Below, in pieces: positions 17,454 through 29,699 of a DNA stretch of 64,000 nucleotides. This stretch comes from Helicoverpa zea (taxonomy: Eukaryota > Arthropoda > Insecta > Lepidoptera > Noctuidae). The notes beneath the pieces are model-generated. The model searched no databases. It was given only the letters and a program-made list of their open reading frames with translations, and was not told where the DNA came from. The stretch is taken from the NCBI RefSeq assembly GCF_022581195.2, contig NC_061466.1:5890001-5954000 (forward strand), written 5' to 3'. Positions within the stretch are counted from its first letter, which is position 1. Each line of letters opens with the position of its first letter. A program made the translations under genes and the position numbers.

Positions 17454-20400
17454 CCAAAATACAAAATGGAACATGAAACATTCAGCGAAAATCATTACGA
17501 TAAATGACTTCTATTTTTATCTCTATTTAAAATTCCAGGAGTATTGTAACTCAATAATTATGTCCGTTCTATTTCATCTGGAGTATTTACTGAAGCGTCT
17601 TACAAAGCTCTCGGGTGTAAACAAATGGAGTGATTTTTTCAGTTGATTAATCAACTCCCTAAAGTAATTACGGCTGCTAGTGTAATTGTTTGACGGCAGA
17701 AAATAAGATCAGACAAGAAATGTTTTATAAGGACGATCAAATGCACTGTGATTTTGATGTTTACTTCTAATTGGATAGCTTATTACTAGCAATTTCTAAA
17801 ATTAAATTTATTTTTTTAATTTACAACAAATTAGAACGAACATTATGTGCGGAGATAATTTTATTATTTTGCTTTTAAACGTTCGTTTTCTCAGGTTTTA
17901 ATTTAAACCTGGTATTTTGAGGATCTTACGGGCTTAAGGCCAAAGTGAGATTCTAATACTAATACTATTGGGTTTGGGAAGTTTTTATTATTATTATTAG
18001 TGACTCAAAATAATAATGTCTTGCTTGTCATACTTGGCAATAAGCATTAAGATCTGACTGTTAATAAAGTTCAAGTATAACATGTCATAAATAACAATCA
18101 ATGATGACTTAACTTTATTATTGGCACAATAATTATAATCTGACTATTTTGTGCTTACAAGAGTTTTATGATCGCAAATGATGGCATACAGTCGTAAAAC
18201 ATACTAATTAAAGAAATAATAGATACAAAAGGATCAGCGTTACCGCTTATAGAACGACTTAACTATTTAAAATTGATTGACTAACAATCAAACGCCTACG
18301 GAATGATTTACTGTTTTCGACAGACTTGCCGAATAACATGTGGGTAGGCCAAATCAACATTGACAGACGAAACTGGTCTAGAAAATACAATACTAACCAA
18401 AATAGACACCACTACAGACCTGTTTTTGTAACGAGGTTCCGGTTAACGTAATAAAGTCCCAAATAAAGTACTATAAGTTCATTTTTATATGCAGATAATG
18501 GCTTGAGAAATATTAGATATGTAATCTGCTCATTCGTTAGACTCGTTCATCACATCATTGGTCACATCTCTCCTATACCTAGAGGAATATCATTTTATGA
18601 TATGATACCTACAGAGCGTCTTTTTGCGCTGCATTATGACATAATATCATATGTCTGTAATATTATATGTGTGAAATAGCTAACAATTCCATTTAAAATA
18701 GTTTGAGATTACTCAACAAGAGCTGTTTTCCTTCAGTTAATGGGTGAACAACAAAGGTCAATCAAACCATAACAGTAATCAAGTTATGATAGGATGATTT
18801 CCACCTAAACTTCTCCGAAACAAAAATAGTTTAGTTACATTTTGTATTTTTAATCGGCTTAAAGTAATAGCACTAAGGTTGATGTTTATTTATACTCTGT
18901 CCTATATAAATAGTCCTATATACACAGTGAGCAAAATTGCGACCGAAATGTGTATAGGGCATCCATACACATTACTTCAAGCATTGTACAGACTGTATTC
19001 ATATTTTTGTAACCTACCTTTATCTAAGGCACAGTGTGTAGCTCTAGAATTCATGTTAGAATTTACAAGAATAAAGAATCATAAAAAAGGTATAAAATGA
19101 AGTATCCTAACAATTGATTGCATCAAAATGATTCTTGAAGGTCACCCAAATATTTCATAAGGTAAAGTAATGCAGTAGCACCCAATGACTTGAATGATTG
19201 CTTACCATATCGTACCCATTAGTACCATATTCCTTCTAAAGCCCTTGTGTACCAGGGCCGCGGTAACTGTTTCGAACAATCCCGCAGCCTTAGTAGACTC
19301 TCTCCGCAGGCTCTCAGGCCTAGGCCTTTGGGTAGGCTCAGACTCAGATTCGCCAACAGTGTACACCTACAAATAATATAACAATAACTAATATTCAGCC
19401 AATTGCAAGTATCATCAATTATGCCCGTCATCATCCATCAACTGTATACTCTTTATCACACAAAGTAAAGCATTACCCTCTTCCAGGGTAAAAAAGCAAT
19501 CATCCAGTAAGTTGTTTATGATTTTTATGAATAGCTCCTAGGCCACTTCTTAAGCCTCTAAATAAACTTCGTGGAGTACTGAATGCAAGGCTAAGGATCC
19601 TCGGTTTTACTGGAAAATTGCTTTTCATCGAAGCAAGGTTTTCATAATAATATTTCTATTGATTGTGAAAAACTGCATCGTAATATTCCTCTTACTCTAA
19701 ATATTTTGTAAATAAATATAATGTGTAGGTCGTGAATTTAGAGAGACGTGTTGGTAATAAATAATGGTATTTTAAAAGAAACTAGTTGTTTTCCGCTGTT
19801 CTGTCCGCGCGTCGATGGAACTATCACCAGCACTAGGTTATAAATCACATGCCCATTTTCAAGCTCTAATCTATGTGGTTAACTTTTGATTTATATTGGT
19901 CGAACAGTTTTGGCGTCAAAGCTAGACGGGCAAACAAACTTAATTTCGCATTTATAATATTAAGTAACAATAATGATTTCAACGCCTTCCAGAATTCGCT
20001 TTCCAAAAATCTATACTTACATATAACCGATGCACGGTTAATCTCTTTTCCATGGAAATTGTCTTACATACATAGATATTAACGTTGTAAAGCGGGAACT
20101 TCTCGGTGCTGGCAAAATGTCTCTCTTCAAATTATGCTAATGCTATCCGAGTTGCGTAAGCAAATATTGCTTGAGAAACATTTTCTATTAAATATTCATA
20201 CATTGCAGCACGAGCTTAGTAATCATTCGAATACTTTTCTGGCACTGATAGTAAATAAAACGAAAAACAAAAAAAAAATTTATTCTTTAATAAAATTTAC
20301 TTATATGTACTTAGATTACTAGTTAACTATTTTAATACCTTTACCAATTACCTATCTCATTTGTGCCTAGAAATAGTACAAACAGTGGAGACAACTGCAC

Positions 20401-21230
20401 TCTTTACAATACAAGGTCTTTCAATACATCTGGTTATGCAATAGCTTCGCGTACAAAATTTGCATAAATTGCATCTCCCTTAAGAATGGAAATGTTCACT
20501 ACGTTACATCGCTTCATTCAAGACTTTAATGGTCCTTTTAGCCTACACACTGCAGACAAAACAGTTGGCTTACTGTTGGCCCGGTGTTTCTTTTTGTTTT
20601 TTGAAAATGATGAATTCAATCAAAGTTTTTAGTCAGTCTGATACCGGACAAATACCTGATCGTTATTACGTGATACTTCCATCTGCATACTGATTAATGA
20701 ACCCAAACCAACTATCGGCCAACTAAAAGTTTGTAGTGTGTGTACTCTAGTATTTGAATGGTAACGCAGATCAAGGAAAGAAACATTGGCGCATCAATAT
20801 TTCATGTTTGGTTCGGCTGAATGCACAATCGAATGCGTTTACTTATTCATTGACATGACCAGTATAGCGTATCAAAACAAGTTTTTGTTTACTAGACTCG
20901 ATAACGGATTATCTCATGTCATACCGTGTTTTTGAAGAATAATTTTATGAATACACGCGTTTGAAATTATCTTCAATTTTTGAATATAAAATACTTTTTG
21001 CTGTTTGATTGATTGGTTCTTACGAATAATTAATTATTTTGTGTGTTTAAACTTAATTGTTTAATCAAGTAGTTTCAAGAATGTAATAGACATCACCTCG
21101 TTATGTCATTGAATTAAAGGAATTAATTTGTTTTATGTGTGAACACTTTCAGAAGTAGAATTGAGCCTTCGTAGAATGTCATGATAATAATCAGACCTAT
21201 TTCAAATATAAAACCAAACAATAAGTAATT
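17454..21230. other. no gene recognised
   Basis: AT-rich. Only short chance frames (60-73 codons) are open. A third copy of the 'ccagggccgcggtaact' repeat lies at 19225-19345. Confidence 0.5.
19225..19345 (+). repeat. interspersed repeat copy (family of 11370-11570)
   Basis: Contains 'accagggccgcggtaact' and 'ttcgaacaatcccgcagcc', matching 11495-11535 with one or two changes. The part with 'gagggagtgtcagact' is missing. Confidence 0.6.
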
Positions 21231-21522
21231 AGCAGCGTTTTACCTGAAATAAAACGCATATTAAATACTTACCTTATTTGAAGCTTACTAGTTTGAGATA
21301 GGCACCTACGTGTTTTCCGCTTTTATCTCCGTCCTTTTCTACCCCATATCTTGCATCTCTCTCGCACACCGACCAGTTTCACTCCCCACCAGGCAGGAGG
21401 CGACGAGTGTTCTCGGCGGCCACAGTTCGTCATTGAGTCGAAAACACCAGGCAGAAATTAAAATGTAAGCTTCAAATAAGGTAAGTATTTAATATGCGTT
21501 TTATTTCAGGTAAAACGCTGCT
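21231..21522. repeat. 57-bp inverted repeat pair at the left end of the DIRS-like element
   Basis: 21231-21287 (agcagcgttttacctgaaat ... ttgaagctta) is the reverse complement of 21466-21522. The 178 bp between them carries most of the 162-bp inverted terminal repeat. Such nested complementarity recalls the internal complementary region that DIRS elements use to circularise, but the order here is unusual. Confidence 0.75.
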
Positions 21523-21714
21523 ATTAAATTCTTGACCGTTATTTGAAGCTTACTAGTTTGAGACGTGTTTGTTATCGCCTGGTGGAAGTGGACGCCAATG
21601 TGAGCAAAAGCACAATGAAATTGTGTATGTAAATAGGTACTTAGGTACACGAGTAATCACATGTAAGTATGTGTATTGCGTCCTGGAATACTAATGTAAT
21701 CAAAGTTAACTGGT

Positions 21715-21790
21715 ACTGGTACTCAGCTACATCCTGTTAGACTGGAAGCCGACCCCAACATAGTTGGGAAATGGGCTCGAAGGATGAGTA
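21715..21790 (-). repeat. short copy of the 'ccgaccccaacatagttggg' repeat family
   Basis: Carries 'ggtactcagcta', 'gttagactggaagccgaccc' and 'caacatagttgggaaatggg', the 5' third (on the - strand) of the repeat at 35375-35620 and 46375-46628. It lies between the DIRS-like terminal repeats, so it is probably a nested insertion. Confidence 0.65.
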
Positions 21791-21953
21791 ATAAAAATTA
21801 AAAGAGAGATGCAAGAACAAAAGCAAAATTGATTTCATTTTCTAATAGTAATTAACAAAAACATTGCGATACTTCTTAATAACAATAGTAACAAAAATAT
21901 AGACATTAATCAGCTGGATTAATTAAATAATCGAGATAACTTGCTACTTCTAT

Positions 21954-22398
21954 TTAGTGGGTATCTTTCCCTTCTGTAAAAATGGGCAAATGTATTGCCT
22001 GATCGCCAATTACCCTTTGCTAATATATCGTCCAAAAGTATATTGTCAACACAGATTTTGACGCTACCGCCGAGTGGAAGCTTCCTGGGGTTGTAGTTAT
22101 TCCTGCCTCTTTTAACAATGTCTTAATCCACCCGCATCATCGTTCGGGTGCCTGCCTTTGGTTGGCCTCTAACGGATATAAATAAATTTAAGGAATTAGC
22201 CGATGTCCGTCTATCTTCTAACAAGGCTTTAGTCTTTCTGACCCAATACACTGGACTTAGATTTATATTTTCCTGATTATCCATCAAACAACAACCCGAC
22301 TGCCTATGACTAGAACTGTCGGTCTTAGAGCCAAAGACTGGCCATAAGATTAAATTATCTTTGTTGTTTTTGAAATGTTCTGGGTCTATTGCAAGCAA
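21954..22398 (-). pseudogene. tyrosine recombinase (YR) of the DIRS-like element, broken
   Basis: Predicted role is integration of the circular DNA copy. The frame from 22398 to 22123 holds the segment SPVYWVRKTKALLEDRR and LNLFISVRGQPKAGTRT, which resembles the DIRS recombinase core. After a stop, the C-terminal part continues in shifted frames with an HSAVASK segment (family pattern HxxR; the Arg is replaced) and GNWRSGNTFAHFYRRE, whose Tyr (codon at 21976-21978) is the expected nucleophile. The stop is at 21954-21956. At least two frame interruptions and the lost Arg make it non-functional. Confidence 0.7.
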
Positions 22399-22860
22399 GG
22401 AAAGATCATGGACTCGCCTTTCCGAAACAAGCTAGCAAAAGAAAGAGCAGCAGTGTGCCTGGAAGTTGCAAATGGATTATTCTCGTCTACGTTTACTGCA
22501 CTTAAGTAGGTTACCAATTGGTCATTATTCCAGATGGACGGCTTCCCGGGGAACAGGTTTGCTCAGCGCTATTGATTTTAAATTGTGTCCGACTAGAACG
22601 TGTGAACCTAGCTCTCCAGTGGTTTCTGCATTGCATAGTGTAGCTATAACTGACTTGTGTAATAAAATAGTATTGTATGTTAGTTTATTTACTATGTGTA
22701 AGTCTGCTAAAAATTGGGTAAGTATAGGTCCAAATAGGGATTCAAGGATTCATAGGATCCAATTTCATACTTTTCGCCCCAATTTAACCATCGACTCCAA
22801 GCTGATTGATAAGTGTTGCGTGTGGATTGAAGAAGACTTCAGTCGGAGAGACTCCTTGTG

Positions 22861-22878
22861 CCCCCCCCCCCCCCCCCC
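22861..22878. repeat. 18-base poly-C run
   Basis: Uninterrupted C homopolymer inside the DIRS-like element, in the region expected to encode the recombinase N terminus. Its length is prone to sequencing error. Confidence 0.9.
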
Positions 22879-23026
22879 ATTTCCCTGACCTTGGCAGGGG
22901 GTATCCCCGTTGCTGTGTCTATCGGTTTCTGCTCGAGGTTCATCAGTGTGTAGGGTACTGCTAATGATCGGGACTTCAAATCTGCTCGCCAAAATACCTG
23001 GTGCCACCGAAGGAACTACTATGAGA

Positions 23027-23752
23027 TTAACTCCCGTTCCTGAATTGAGATGACTGAGGACCTACGGTATAAGGTAAGGTGGCGGTAATACCCATGCTAG
23101 CGGGTAAGTCAAAACTTGAGAAAAAGGCATCGTGGAACCCCGCTTTCGGGTCCTTCAGATCTAGGGGCACGTAGTACACAACTATGTGTCCCTGGGCTCG
23201 CTTCGAGGCAAGTAGGTCCACTGCTGATACAAGATGCCACTCCGGTGGAGGTTTGTGTCGGGAGAGATGGTCTGCCTGACTGTTGAATAGGGCTGGTATA
23301 TGATTCACGACGTGATAGATTTGATACAGCTCAAGATAACTGAATACTCTGTACGTCAAGTTCGGTAGGCTCCTTGATCGGGTGCCACCTTGATTTCTTA
23401 GATATGACACCACAGTCCCATTTTTGCATTGAAAAATGGCTGTTGATCTCTTTAGCAACTTGCCGTGATTTTCCAGTTAATACTGCAAGCATCTCTTTCA
23501 GATCGCAGTGAAAGCCTTTTTCTCTCTCGTTCCATGAACCCATTACGGGAGTTCCGTTCAGTTGTGCCCCCATCCTACATCGGAGGCGTCCGTGGTTATA
23601 AGGTGACAGGGAAGTGGCGAATGAATATCCAAGGTTTGGTGGCAGCTGACCAGCCACCACTTTAGATCTGCTAAGGCATCTGCTGGTAGGTTCAACATTG
23701 CTATACTCCATTCACCGAGCCGTGAGCCCACAATGTAACCAAAGAATGACAC
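23027..23752 (-). pseudogene. RNase H domain of the DIRS-like element, frameshifted
   Basis: Three overlapping - strand frames together carry a recognisable RNase H. One (23752-23558) has LADLKWWLVSC and ends at TTDASDVGWG, the DASDxGWG signature of DIRS-type RNase H. The next (23711-23331) continues with GAQLNGTPVMGSWNEREKG and LKEMLAVLTG. The last (23458-23027) has TVVSYLRNQGGTRSRSL and LFNSQADHLSRHKPPPEWHL, the conserved end of the domain. The frame changes twice, so no single protein is made. Confidence 0.8.
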
Positions 23753-24334
23753 TTTTTCAAAATGGTGGGTATAACCCGACCGATGACAAAAACGTCACAT
23801 TTTTATGTAAAATGTTCTTAGTATCGTGGTCTTCAATTAAGTAGGGTTCTATGTATGACAGTCAAGACTTCTAGGTTCATTTTACATGTAAACGATTTAC
23901 TACATATTTCATTAAAATTAAGAAAATAATTTACGGCCTTTATTATACATATTTGATTTCAAATAAGTTTGAAAAGATTGCATAAGTTCCACAGACATCG
24001 TTCTAAAATATCATTTCTAATGTTGTCAGTATATTACTTTCGTAGTTATTTTTATAAAATATGATCATTACTTCAATCGTGACTTATAAGAACCCTTTTT
24101 ATGGTTTGTTCACCGTTTGGCTCACGGTTCCATGAATAGGGTAGGTATAGATTGCTGTTCAACACTGCATTGAGGAAAGTGAGGAGAGCCCGGTAATGCA
24201 GTCCGCCGTATGGAACAACGAAAACTTGCGAAGTTTAAAAGTCCTATCAAGCTATGCAGGTCTTCTAAGTTTGTCGTGCTGTTTGTCACGTAGTGCGTTT
24301 TGTCATTATCTTGTTGATAATGCTTGCGATTTAT

Positions 24335-25022
24335 TCACTTGCCATCCAAAACGTGGTGCAAATGATCCCAAAGTAGGCAAATATATCTTGGTGAGCCACC
24401 AGAAAATCGAGATACACAATTATAAGTAACCCTTGAGTTTTCAAAGTTTGAGCCACCCAAATTGGTCACTGTGGCGAAGGTCTTGGGTGCCGTGCTTAAG
24501 CCAAATGGTAGGCACGTAATCTGAAGCAGTCTTCTTCTGTATACTAGTCGAAGAACATGTCTGTGACCTCCGGCTACCGGAAGGTAGAAGTAAGCCTGGG
24601 CGAGATCCACTTGCACAGCCATTCGTCTTTCTGAAGAAACTCTAGCACCCGAAAAACATTTATTAAACTGAAGGGTTCCGTAATTATGAACTTGTTGAGA
24701 ACCTTGAGATTGAGTATTGGACGGTTCTTTCCGTCGCCTTTTGGGCACAAGAAACATATTGGAAAGAAAGCTGGCAGAATTTGCAGCTATCAATAGAACT
24801 TTTTGTTTTATCATTTGGGATATGACGACATCCATCTCTTTGGACTCTCTGGTCAAATCTGGCATTATCTATCAAAGGTGGCTCTTGGCCAATGGTATGC
24901 GATACCCAGTTATTATTTTTGACAAGAAAGGCGGAGCTCCCATTTCTTTCCATTGGTCTTGATATAATGTTAGGCAACCCGCCTGGAAAGTCATAACTTA
25001 CGTGCCTTGTTGGACGCATCAA
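24335..25022 (-). pseudogene. reverse transcriptase domain of the DIRS-like element, frameshifted
   Basis: The frame 24865-24335 contains FLSNMFLVPKRRRKE, then AVQVDLAQAYFYLPVAGGHR and LLQITCLPFGLSTAPKTFAT: fingers and palm of a DIRS/gypsy-like RT. The VDLxxAYFxLPV block carries the first catalytic Asp. The YLDD-like second motif is not intact in this frame (the stretch around 24410 reads VTYNCVSRFSG), consistent with a frameshift or mutation. The upstream frame 25022-24684 supplies the segment before the domain (LVKNNNWVSHTIGQEPPLI). Confidence 0.82.
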
Positions 25023-26118
25023 AGTCCGCCTGCGGTCCTGGACGCTTTCTGTTTCCTCTGTTGGACATGGTTCCTATTGTAATTTACTCGTGATATCCCA
25101 AGGGAGCTTTTAGAGTTTTGCGTCACACGCCATTCAGCGTGAGTGTGATTACCATTTCCCTTCGAGGGAAGGTTATAATGGCGACTCTTCGAAAGTCGAT
25201 CCAAAAAGCCACCCTGCGAGGGTAGATTGCAATGATGGTACGACCCGCAACATGCATGATTGGTACCCTGCGAGGGTCCGTGATAATGAGCCGACCCCTG
25301 CGGGGGGTGGCTAGTATACTTACTGGTCCCTGCTTTGTAATGATGCTGCGACTCGCAAAATGCAAGATTGGTACCCTGCGCGGGTCCGTGATAATGAAAC
25401 GACCCCTGTGGGGGGTGGCTAGTATACTTACTGGTCCCCACTTTGTAATGATGCTGCGTCTCGCAACATGCAAGATTGGTACCCTGCGCGGGTCCGTGAA
25501 AATGAGCCAACCCCTGTGGGGGGTGGCTAACATACTTACTGGCAGTCCTAGGCGGAGCGTACCAAGTCTTTCAAGGCCGAAAAGCATCATACGCCGAGAT
25601 AATGAGCCGACCCCTACGGGGGGTGGCTAACAGACTTACTGGCAGTCCGAGGGGAGCGTACCAAGTCTTTCAAGGCCGAAAAGCATCACACGCCGAGATA
25701 ATGAGCCGACCCCTACGGGGGGTGGCTAACAGACTTACTGGCAGTCCGAGGGGAGCGTACCAAGTCTTTCAAGGCCGAAAACCATCACACGCCGTGATAA
25801 TGAGCCGACCCCCATGGGAGGTGGCTAACAGACTTACTGGTAGTCCGAGGGGAGCGTACCAAGTCTTTCAAGGCCGAAAAGCTTTCTTGACACCATCAGC
25901 CCTCTTCAAGTGCGGTAGTGATCAGTCCGAACTAAGGAGATGCTGGTTGGACCGCACCTCACACCATTCTTTTTTGTCAAACCGTTGAACGCCTTGCAGG
26001 ATTGAACTAGGGCCACAGGTGCCTTAGGAACTTCGGGCTTGCTTTCTTTTCCATAGTCACGTGCACGGGCTGTGGTAGCTTTATTATTTACCGCATCTGT
26101 ATTTGCTTTATAAGTCAC
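25019..26118 (-). pseudogene. gag-like ORF of the DIRS-like element, with tandem repeats
   Basis: Starts at an ATG at 26118 (MTYKANTDAVNNKATTARAR). It is interrupted by stops in the repeat region and resumes as an open frame at 25510-25019 with repeated SHPPQGS and HYHGPAQGTN segments, rich in His, Gly, Gln and Pro. In the 99-bp units the Gln codon of SHPPQGS is TAG. I infer gag only from position (first ORF, before RT); no capsid or zinc-knuckle motif is visible. Confidence 0.55.
25200..25885. repeat. tandem repeats, 108-bp then 99-bp units, inside the gag-like ORF
   Basis: The marker 'ggtggcta' recurs at 25306, 25414 and 25522 (108-bp spacing) and then at 25622, 25721 and 25820 (100, 99 and 99 bp). 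Both unit types share 'ataatgagccgacccct' and 'ggggggtggcta' but differ in the remainder. Unit lengths divisible by three fit expansion inside a coding frame. Confidence 0.85.
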
Positions 26119-26541
26119 TCATTCTGAAAACAAATTACTGAAAAAAAAGTACACGGAAGAAACTCGTGACAAAAAAGGGGTAGATGTACAAAATATTAAC
26201 ACTTGATTTCGCAAAATCGAATATCGAACGGTAAAAAACCGTTAACAAATTGTATAAAATATTATAAACTCACCTGTGTTCTGCGAGAGCACTGAGTTTA
26301 TTTTTCAACGAAATACTACAGCGGTTGGTTAGACAACCTTCTCGGGCGGAAAACAAGACGCCAATGACGAACTGTGGCCGCCGAGAACACTCGTCGCCTC
26401 CTGCCTGGTGGGGAGTGAAACTGGTCGGTGTGCGAGAGAGATGCAAGATATGGGGTAGAAAAGGACGGAGATAAAAGCGGAAAACACGTAGGTGCCTATC
26501 TCAAACTAGTAAGCTTCAAATAACGGTCAAGAATTTAATAG

Positions 26542-29500
26542 TTTGATATCCACGTAACATAATTTTGTAACAAAGTATTTTAAACTAACTGCTAACATTT
26601 TCATTTCCGATGAAATTCCTATTTATATTTAATACAATTTATTTTCGGAGGTTACGAAACACGTTTCCGTGGGTTTTAGCTTAGTTTTATTAAGTTTCGT
26701 CTATTTCTTGTTTCCAAGACAATTTAACTTTTTCTTGTGGGTTACAAGGTATGGGGTTATAGTATTACTGTGCGTTCTATTAAACACAGTAGTTGCTAAT
26801 AAATAATACTGTTGATAAGGTGAATTGTTAATTTATTATTTTATATTTCTGAGCTTAAATTATTGTGGACAAAATGGTTATGTCAATGAATTTATATTTT
26901 GTAGTGGCTTGCTAAATATTCTCAAGTAATATTTCATTGGGTAAATTCAAATATTTTACTTTACCTAAAAGCAAAATATTTACCTACGACCTTACTTTAT
27001 TAAGCACGTATCTTAATGGTCTCAAGCGCTTATTAAGGCTGCCCACGTTCACACCCTTTCAAATTCAAGGGCCAATGAAAACAAAAGAAAATAAATTTTC
27101 TTATTCCAGTCTGATCCTCTAGGATTATCTGGGTTTTGTAAATAGAGTTTTGTAAACACGACCCGGAGTATCCCGTGTATGTGAATTCAAATACAAACAT
27201 TCTGAAATGAAACAAATATCCATAATCTAGGAGCCGCGTGAATGAAAATTCCACTTCAACATTGAGAGCGATTTTTACCATGGAGAACAAAATGACTAGC
27301 GGAGATGTCATAATGCAAAATCTCCTAAGAAGTAGCGCGCCAAAATTCGGGTGCTTGAGGGACGAGGAACTTTACTTGCTCCGTCCTTACACGTCTTCTA
27401 CGGAACCCGCTTATTTTTTTTCAGAATAAAATCACCTATAAATTAAGACAAGTCATTGACAGATTGGTTTTGATTTTACAATGAACCTCAACGTGTCGTT
27501 AGTACTACCTCTAGTAACCTACAAGAAGGCGCTTTACCTTTCTTCCTTACGGGATCTCCGTTACCTTTCTTCCTCTGTGGATTTTACTGTGACGACATAT
27601 TAAAATCCTTGAACGATTTCCCTGCGAGCATTGCGTCTAACGTCACCAATCCATTGACATGTACAAAGAAAATAGTTTGAATTGGAAATTGTAAACTTTG
27701 TTGCTTTCTGTGCGTAAGAAAATGAAATAAATATTTCGTGTTTAATTTTCTCTATCTTATAGTTAAGCTGATAGCATACACAAAATAATATTTATTTTGT
27801 GTACCTATTAGTCAGCCTTTTGGGCACGATCCTGGTCTATAGCGATGAAAAGAAATTTGAAGGTTTTTAGTTTTAGTGTAAATACCGCTTTTTGTAAAAA
27901 CTGCTAAATAACTCTGTAGATATATTTTTGTGTACAATTTTATTTCAATATTCAATTATTTGAAAGAAACATCAAAAGAATGTCAAGGTGTGATCAATTT
28001 GGAATTCCACGTAATACATTTTAATACGAATACATCTGCGAAATAAAACTGCAGTTAAAAATATCTCGGGCCACTTTTGAAGAAAATTTTACCTTATATT
28101 TTAGGCTGGCTCTGAAGAAACTAAGAAAGTTTTATTCACAAACTGATGTTTATTATTTATTTTTGTTTACTATTTAACTTAGATGTTTAGAATACAATTA
28201 CTTTAAAAAAATATAAGCTTATTTTAAAGACAAAGAACTACCTACATAATTTATCTTACAATGATACAGTTCAAAGAAATGTTTCTAAAGGTTATGTTTA
28301 CATGTTTCCAATGTTAAGTAAATTAACTTAGCCTCGTAAATACATTAAAATGTAATTATCATGAATTTTAACCTCAAATGCTGTGTCGGGTTTTTGACCT
28401 CTGTATTTATTTAAACTTATTCGACTTTCTTCATTACCAATGTTTCTTATGTAAAGTGAGCTTTATTCAGAGTTCCGTTATCAATCTTCAAGGCATTACG
28501 TGATATAATTCATTTTTCTATTAATTAATAACAACAATGCCATGGAAGAATGATGTACCTACAGCTTTTACTAAGTTTATAATTGCTATTAACTCTCATC
28601 TGCTCAACTCAGTCCTTTTCTCAAAGTTAAAGAACGTAATATTTCAAAAGTCCAGCCACTGAAATAAGTTGTCATACAGTTACCAACTTACTGAATAACA
28701 AGCATGAACAAATCTCCCAGACTTCACCAGCCAGTTGTATTTAAATTTATTATTCACAATAAAACCACCTGTTTCTTTTATAAAAGAAAACAATTCTTGA
28801 AACAGACTTAAGTCGCAGTAACACTGCCTTTACGGTCATTGACCTGATAATATACCTACATATAGATATGCTAGCAATAATAACTTGATATTATGCTTGT
28901 CATTCATTGAATATAAGGTTATATGCTTGGACAAAAAAACGGTTACATGCCTTTGTAAGTAAAAGTAGAATGTTCTTTACTTTTGTCACCGCTCCTTATC
29001 AAGTAGTTTATGTGACATTATTTAGCTTGGACATGATGTGGAGGCGTTTAATTCATAATATGTATTATTATTTCAAGAAACGGTACATTTGAATAAGAAA
29101 TGTTCATGGTTTATGGTTAAGATGGTTGACAGAGATTACCAATTATATTTATTAGGAATGATATTCTTATTTCTCAGGAGTGTTTTAGATTCTTAAAAAA
29201 AAAATTAAACATATTTTTGCATATTTATATTGGCGGTAAGAGTCATAAACATAGCATAAACTGAGAAATGTACATAGAAAAGTAAATATTCATTACCATT
29301 GTTCACAATTTAATTTATTTACACTTACTACTTAGTACGAACGAACTCGATTATTCATTTGCAAATCCAAAATTTCTATTGCTTAAACTCAGCGCCAAAG
29401 TTCCGATTCAATTAATAATATCAGAATATCGGGTACTTCAATCATTTTATTAATATTTAGCTCAACAACCAAGAATAAAGTTATAATATCGAGGCAAACA

Positions 29501-29690
29501 ATTAATGGAGCCGGTACACAACAATTTATTATGCACTGCAGTTTGCATATTGCAGTCTCTTCCTGATTTATTACTTTGCTAATGATACTGAAAGTTTATA
29601 AAGCTAGTAGAACAATAATTGTACCGTTTGTTTTCTTCGGTAAGAAAACTTTCTTGGAATATAAACATTGGCATATTACTTTTTAATTAC
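26542..29690. other. no gene recognised; contains a repeat copy at 27270-27600
   Basis: AT-rich, with short chance frames only. Apart from the repeat listed separately I see nothing in it. Confidence 0.5.
27270..27600 (-). repeat. interspersed repeat copy ('cggagatgtcataa' family)
   Basis: 'tagcggagatgtcataatgc' with 'aaatctcctaagaagt' is the inverse of 'cttaggagat..ttatgacat' at 34725-34745 and 63025-63045. The block 'gattggttttgatttt' is shared with 62925-62940. Copies are diverged. Confidence 0.55.
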
Positions 29691-29699
29691 AGCTGACAT

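Larger units (their letters stand above)
21231..26541 (-). mobile_element. DIRS-type tyrosine-recombinase retrotransposon, decayed
   Basis: On the - strand, in order: gag-like (26118 to about 25019), reverse transcriptase (about 25022-24335), RNase H (about 23752-23100) and tyrosine recombinase (about 22400-21954), interrupted by frameshifts and stops. A 162-bp segment at 21274-21435 recurs as an exact-looking inverted copy at 26362-26523. The outer right end (to 26541) is matched in inverse by 43 bp at 21521-21563. Inverted ends plus RT-RH-YR order and no integrase or aspartic protease motif point to the DIRS group rather than an LTR element. The true left boundary is uncertain: it may be 21521 with an extra ITR-derived block outside it, or 21231. 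Confidence 0.8.

Noticed and set aside
21481..21510. gtaagt...ttttatttcag in the DIRS left palindrome, looking like a tiny intron
   Set aside because: About 27 nt between borders is too short to be spliced, and the same sequence exists as part of the inverted repeat.
22466..22888. 140-codon + strand frame within the DIRS-like element
   Set aside because: Shadow of the - strand recombinase region, ending in the poly-C run as polyproline.
25200..25885. Regular repeats that could suggest a CRISPR array
   Set aside because: Units are 99-108 bp near-identical tandem repeats without unique spacers, in a eukaryotic retroelement.
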